Shown here: positions 5,438 to 6,563 of the stretch, in pieces
Layout of the letters: the number at the start of each line of letters is the position of its first letter
How positions within the stretch are numbered: position 1 is the stretch's first letter
Assembly (NCBI GenBank): GCA_017621905.1
Contig: JAGASC010000394.1
Location: 1-6,563 of the forward strand
Direction of reading: 5' to 3'
Source: Roseburia sp.
GTDB lineage: Bacteria; Bacillota; Clostridia; Lachnospirales; Lachnospiraceae
Length of the DNA stretch: 6,563 bases
The notes under the pieces: model-generated
What the model saw: only the letters and a program-made list of their open reading frames with translations
Told to the model about the DNA's origin: nothing
Database searches by the model: none
Translations under genes and position numbers: made by a program

Positions 5438-5472
5438 TGCTTATTTGTGAAAGGCAGAAAATACGCCGGTAT

Positions 5473-5477
5473 GGAGG
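5473..5477 (+). promoter_or_regulatory. Ribosome binding site that sets the HAD start
   Basis: A perfect GGAGG lies 8 bases before ATG 5486. It falls inside the longer open frame that begins at GTG 5447, and that GTG has no comparable site. This supports the shorter protein. Confidence 0.85.
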
Positions 5478-5485
5478 TTAGTTTT

Positions 5486-6277
5486 ATGAGAAGTGTGGTT
5501 GCATCTGATTATGACGGAACTCTGAATCAGGGTGGAATCTCTGCCGATACGGTAGAAATGATTCGAAAATTTCAAGCGGAAGGAAATCTGTTTGGCATTG
5601 TCACCGGGCGTGACTATATTGGTGGCTTTCAAATGTTTCAACGGGAGAATCTATTCCCTTTTGATTTTATTATTTCACACAATGGTGCCGCAGCATACGA
5701 CAGTGAAGGAAACATCCTGTTTTCACAGTCTGTGAATGGGAATATGGCGTGGCGCGGAAGTACTTTAGTGCAGGAGTTGGTAAAAACATGTTTAGAAATG
5801 ACAGGGGATTGCTGTGGTGTAGCATTTGAAAAGTCGAAACTGAATTTTCATCCGGACAGCCTGAAAGGAGTAGAAGTGGACGTTTCTGTTTACAGTCCGC
5901 TTTCGGCATTGCAAAATGTCAAAGAATTTAATATGGCAAATGCACGTTGCGAGACAGAAGAGCAGGCTGCTCAGGTGGTTGGGGTTTTAAGGGTAGAGTT
6001 TGGGGATTTGTTAAATCCGTCACAAAACGGGCGTCACATTGATATTTCTCCGGGAGGAGTGGATAAATGTACCGGTATTGCGCGTTATGCGGAGATTATG
6101 AATATTCCCCTGAGTAATGTCTGGACGGCCGGAGATAACTATAATGATATTTCAATGCTAAAGAGGTATCACGGCTGTGCGATGACGAGCGGAGTTAAGG
6201 CAGCTGCCCAGGCGGCGGAACATATTTGTGCCAGTGTGGGAGATGTGATAAAAATTGTTTTGGAGCAGAATGCTTGA
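5486..6277 (+). CDS. Cof-type HAD-IIB family hydrolase
   Basis: This is a haloacid dehalogenase-superfamily phosphatase, probably acting on a small phosphorylated metabolite such as a sugar phosphate; the substrate cannot be read from sequence. All four HAD motifs are present when numbered from ATG 5486: motif I SDYDGTLN (nucleophile D8, acid/base D10), motif II VTGR (T40), motif III K194 (VDKCTG), and motif IV GDNYND (D217 and D221, which bind Mg). The middle part (about 80-180) has the position and length of a C2 cap, as in the Cof/IIB subgroup. The 263-residue length fits that subgroup. The frame is open back to GTG 5447, but motif I would then be preceded by an atypical 13-residue basic leader, and the GGAGG site favours 5486. 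The DJ-1/PfpI gene follows after 41 bp on the same strand with no visible terminator, so the two are probably co-transcribed. The protein is cytoplasmic, with no signal peptide. Confidence 0.92.
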   Translation: MRSVVASDYDGTLNQGGISADTVEMIRKFQAEGNLFGIVTGRDYIGGFQMFQRENLFPFDFIISHNGAAAYDSEGNILFSQSVNGNMAWRGSTLVQELVKTCLEMTGDCCGVAFEKSKLNFHPDSLKGVEVDVSVYSPLSALQNVKEFNMANARCETEEQAAQVVGVLRVEFGDLLNPSQNGRHIDISPGGVDKCTGIARYAEIMNIPLSNVWTAGDNYNDISMLKRYHGCAMTSGVKAAAQAAEHICASVGDVIKIVLEQNA

Positions 6278-6318
6278 TAGACAAATCATTATAAAAACAG
6301 GAAAGAGGATGATAGGCT

Positions 6319-6563
6319 ATGAGTAAAATCGGAATTTTTATGGCAGATGGTTGTGAAGAAATTGAAGGTTTGACAGTGGTGGATATTTTGCGCCGGGCAC
6401 AGATTGAGATTGCGATGATCTCCATCACAGGGAAAAATGAAGTGACAGGCTCTCATGGGATTACGTTTTATGCGGATGCGCTGGCGGAGAATGTGGATTA
6501 TAGTAAGCTGGATGGTATCGTGCTCCCGGGAGGCATGCCGGGGACTTTGCATCTTGGTGCAGA
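6319..6563 (+). CDS. DJ-1/PfpI family protein, 3' end missing
   Basis: The first 81 codons fit the DJ-1/ThiJ/PfpI family (DJ-1 subgroup). They show a first strand KIGIFMADGCEEIEGLTVVD, in which E16 matches the conserved glutamate that contacts the reactive cysteine (E18 in human DJ-1). They also show ILRRAQIEIAMIS and the LPGGMPGT turn (69-76). The catalytic nucleophile-elbow cysteine normally near residue 100 lies beyond the window, so it cannot be checked. Family members include YajL-like proteins linked to glyoxal or methylglyoxal detoxification, oxidative stress and chaperone activity; the exact role here is unknown. The start is supported by AAAGAGGA (6302-6309), 9 bases before ATG. It probably shares a transcript with the HAD gene upstream. 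Confidence 0.93.
   Translation, partial: MSKIGIFMADGCEEIEGLTVVDILRRAQIEIAMISITGKNEVTGSHGITFYADALAENVDYSKLDGIVLPGGMPGTLHLGA

Noticed and set aside
5412..5450. Small open frame ATG-TGA of 12 codons (MTGLINNIIAYL) before the HAD gene
   Set aside because: The AGGAG upstream is only 2 bases from the ATG, the frame overlaps the candidate promoter, and no regulatory peptide pattern is evident.
6274..6295. TTGATA/TATAAA as a promoter between the HAD and DJ-1 genes
   Set aside because: The spacer is 10 bases, far too short, and TTGATA overlaps the HAD stop. Co-transcription is simpler.

Overview
The window looks like chromosomal DNA of a low-to-medium G+C, Gram-positive anaerobe, most likely a Lachnospiraceae/Clostridia member. 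This is inferred from the strong GGAGG-type ribosome binding sites, the AT-rich promoters with near-consensus -35/-10 boxes, and the protein families present (DUF1653, a Methyltransf_32-type methyltransferase, a CYTH phosphatase, an AAA-ATPase-like/PD-(D/E)XK protein, a Cof-type HAD hydrolase and a DJ-1/PfpI protein). No rRNA, tRNA, CRISPR array, transposase or phage structural gene is visible.

Left part (1-2820, + strand). The window opens inside a gene of unknown function that begins with an in-frame array of 27-bp repeats (9 residues each) and continues into a Gln/Tyr/Gly-rich segment and a helical C-terminus. After a 141-bp gap come a DUF1653 protein and, 24 bp later, a 419-residue class I SAM-dependent methyltransferase; these two are probably co-transcribed. 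The methyltransferase stop codon lies inside a 21-bp tandem duplication.

Middle (2821-3750). A perfect 9-bp hairpin sits between the methyltransferase and the convergent minus-strand CYTH gene. The CYTH gene keeps the full set of acidic and basic active-site residues. The 351-bp gap between it and the next gene is a divergent control region. It carries one good promoter on each strand, three copies of AAATAGAATA, two short dyads, and a near-perfect 22-bp dyad centred on the predicted transcription start of the rightward gene. That last dyad is the most interesting structure in the window, because it looks like a repressor operator.

Right part (3751-6563, + strand). The rightward promoter drives a 537-residue P-loop ATPase/PD-(D/E)XK nuclease-like protein, a family common in gut anaerobes with no established function, in AT-richer DNA than its left-hand neighbours. 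It is followed by a Cof-like HAD phosphatase, whose start is best set at an ATG behind a GGAGG site, and by a DJ-1/PfpI family gene cut off by the window end. The last two genes are 41 bp apart and probably form an operon.

Most of the window is ordinary housekeeping or accessory sequence. The best candidate for something undescribed is the ATPase/nuclease gene together with its apparently tightly regulated promoter. A defence or mobile-element role for it is only a hypothesis.
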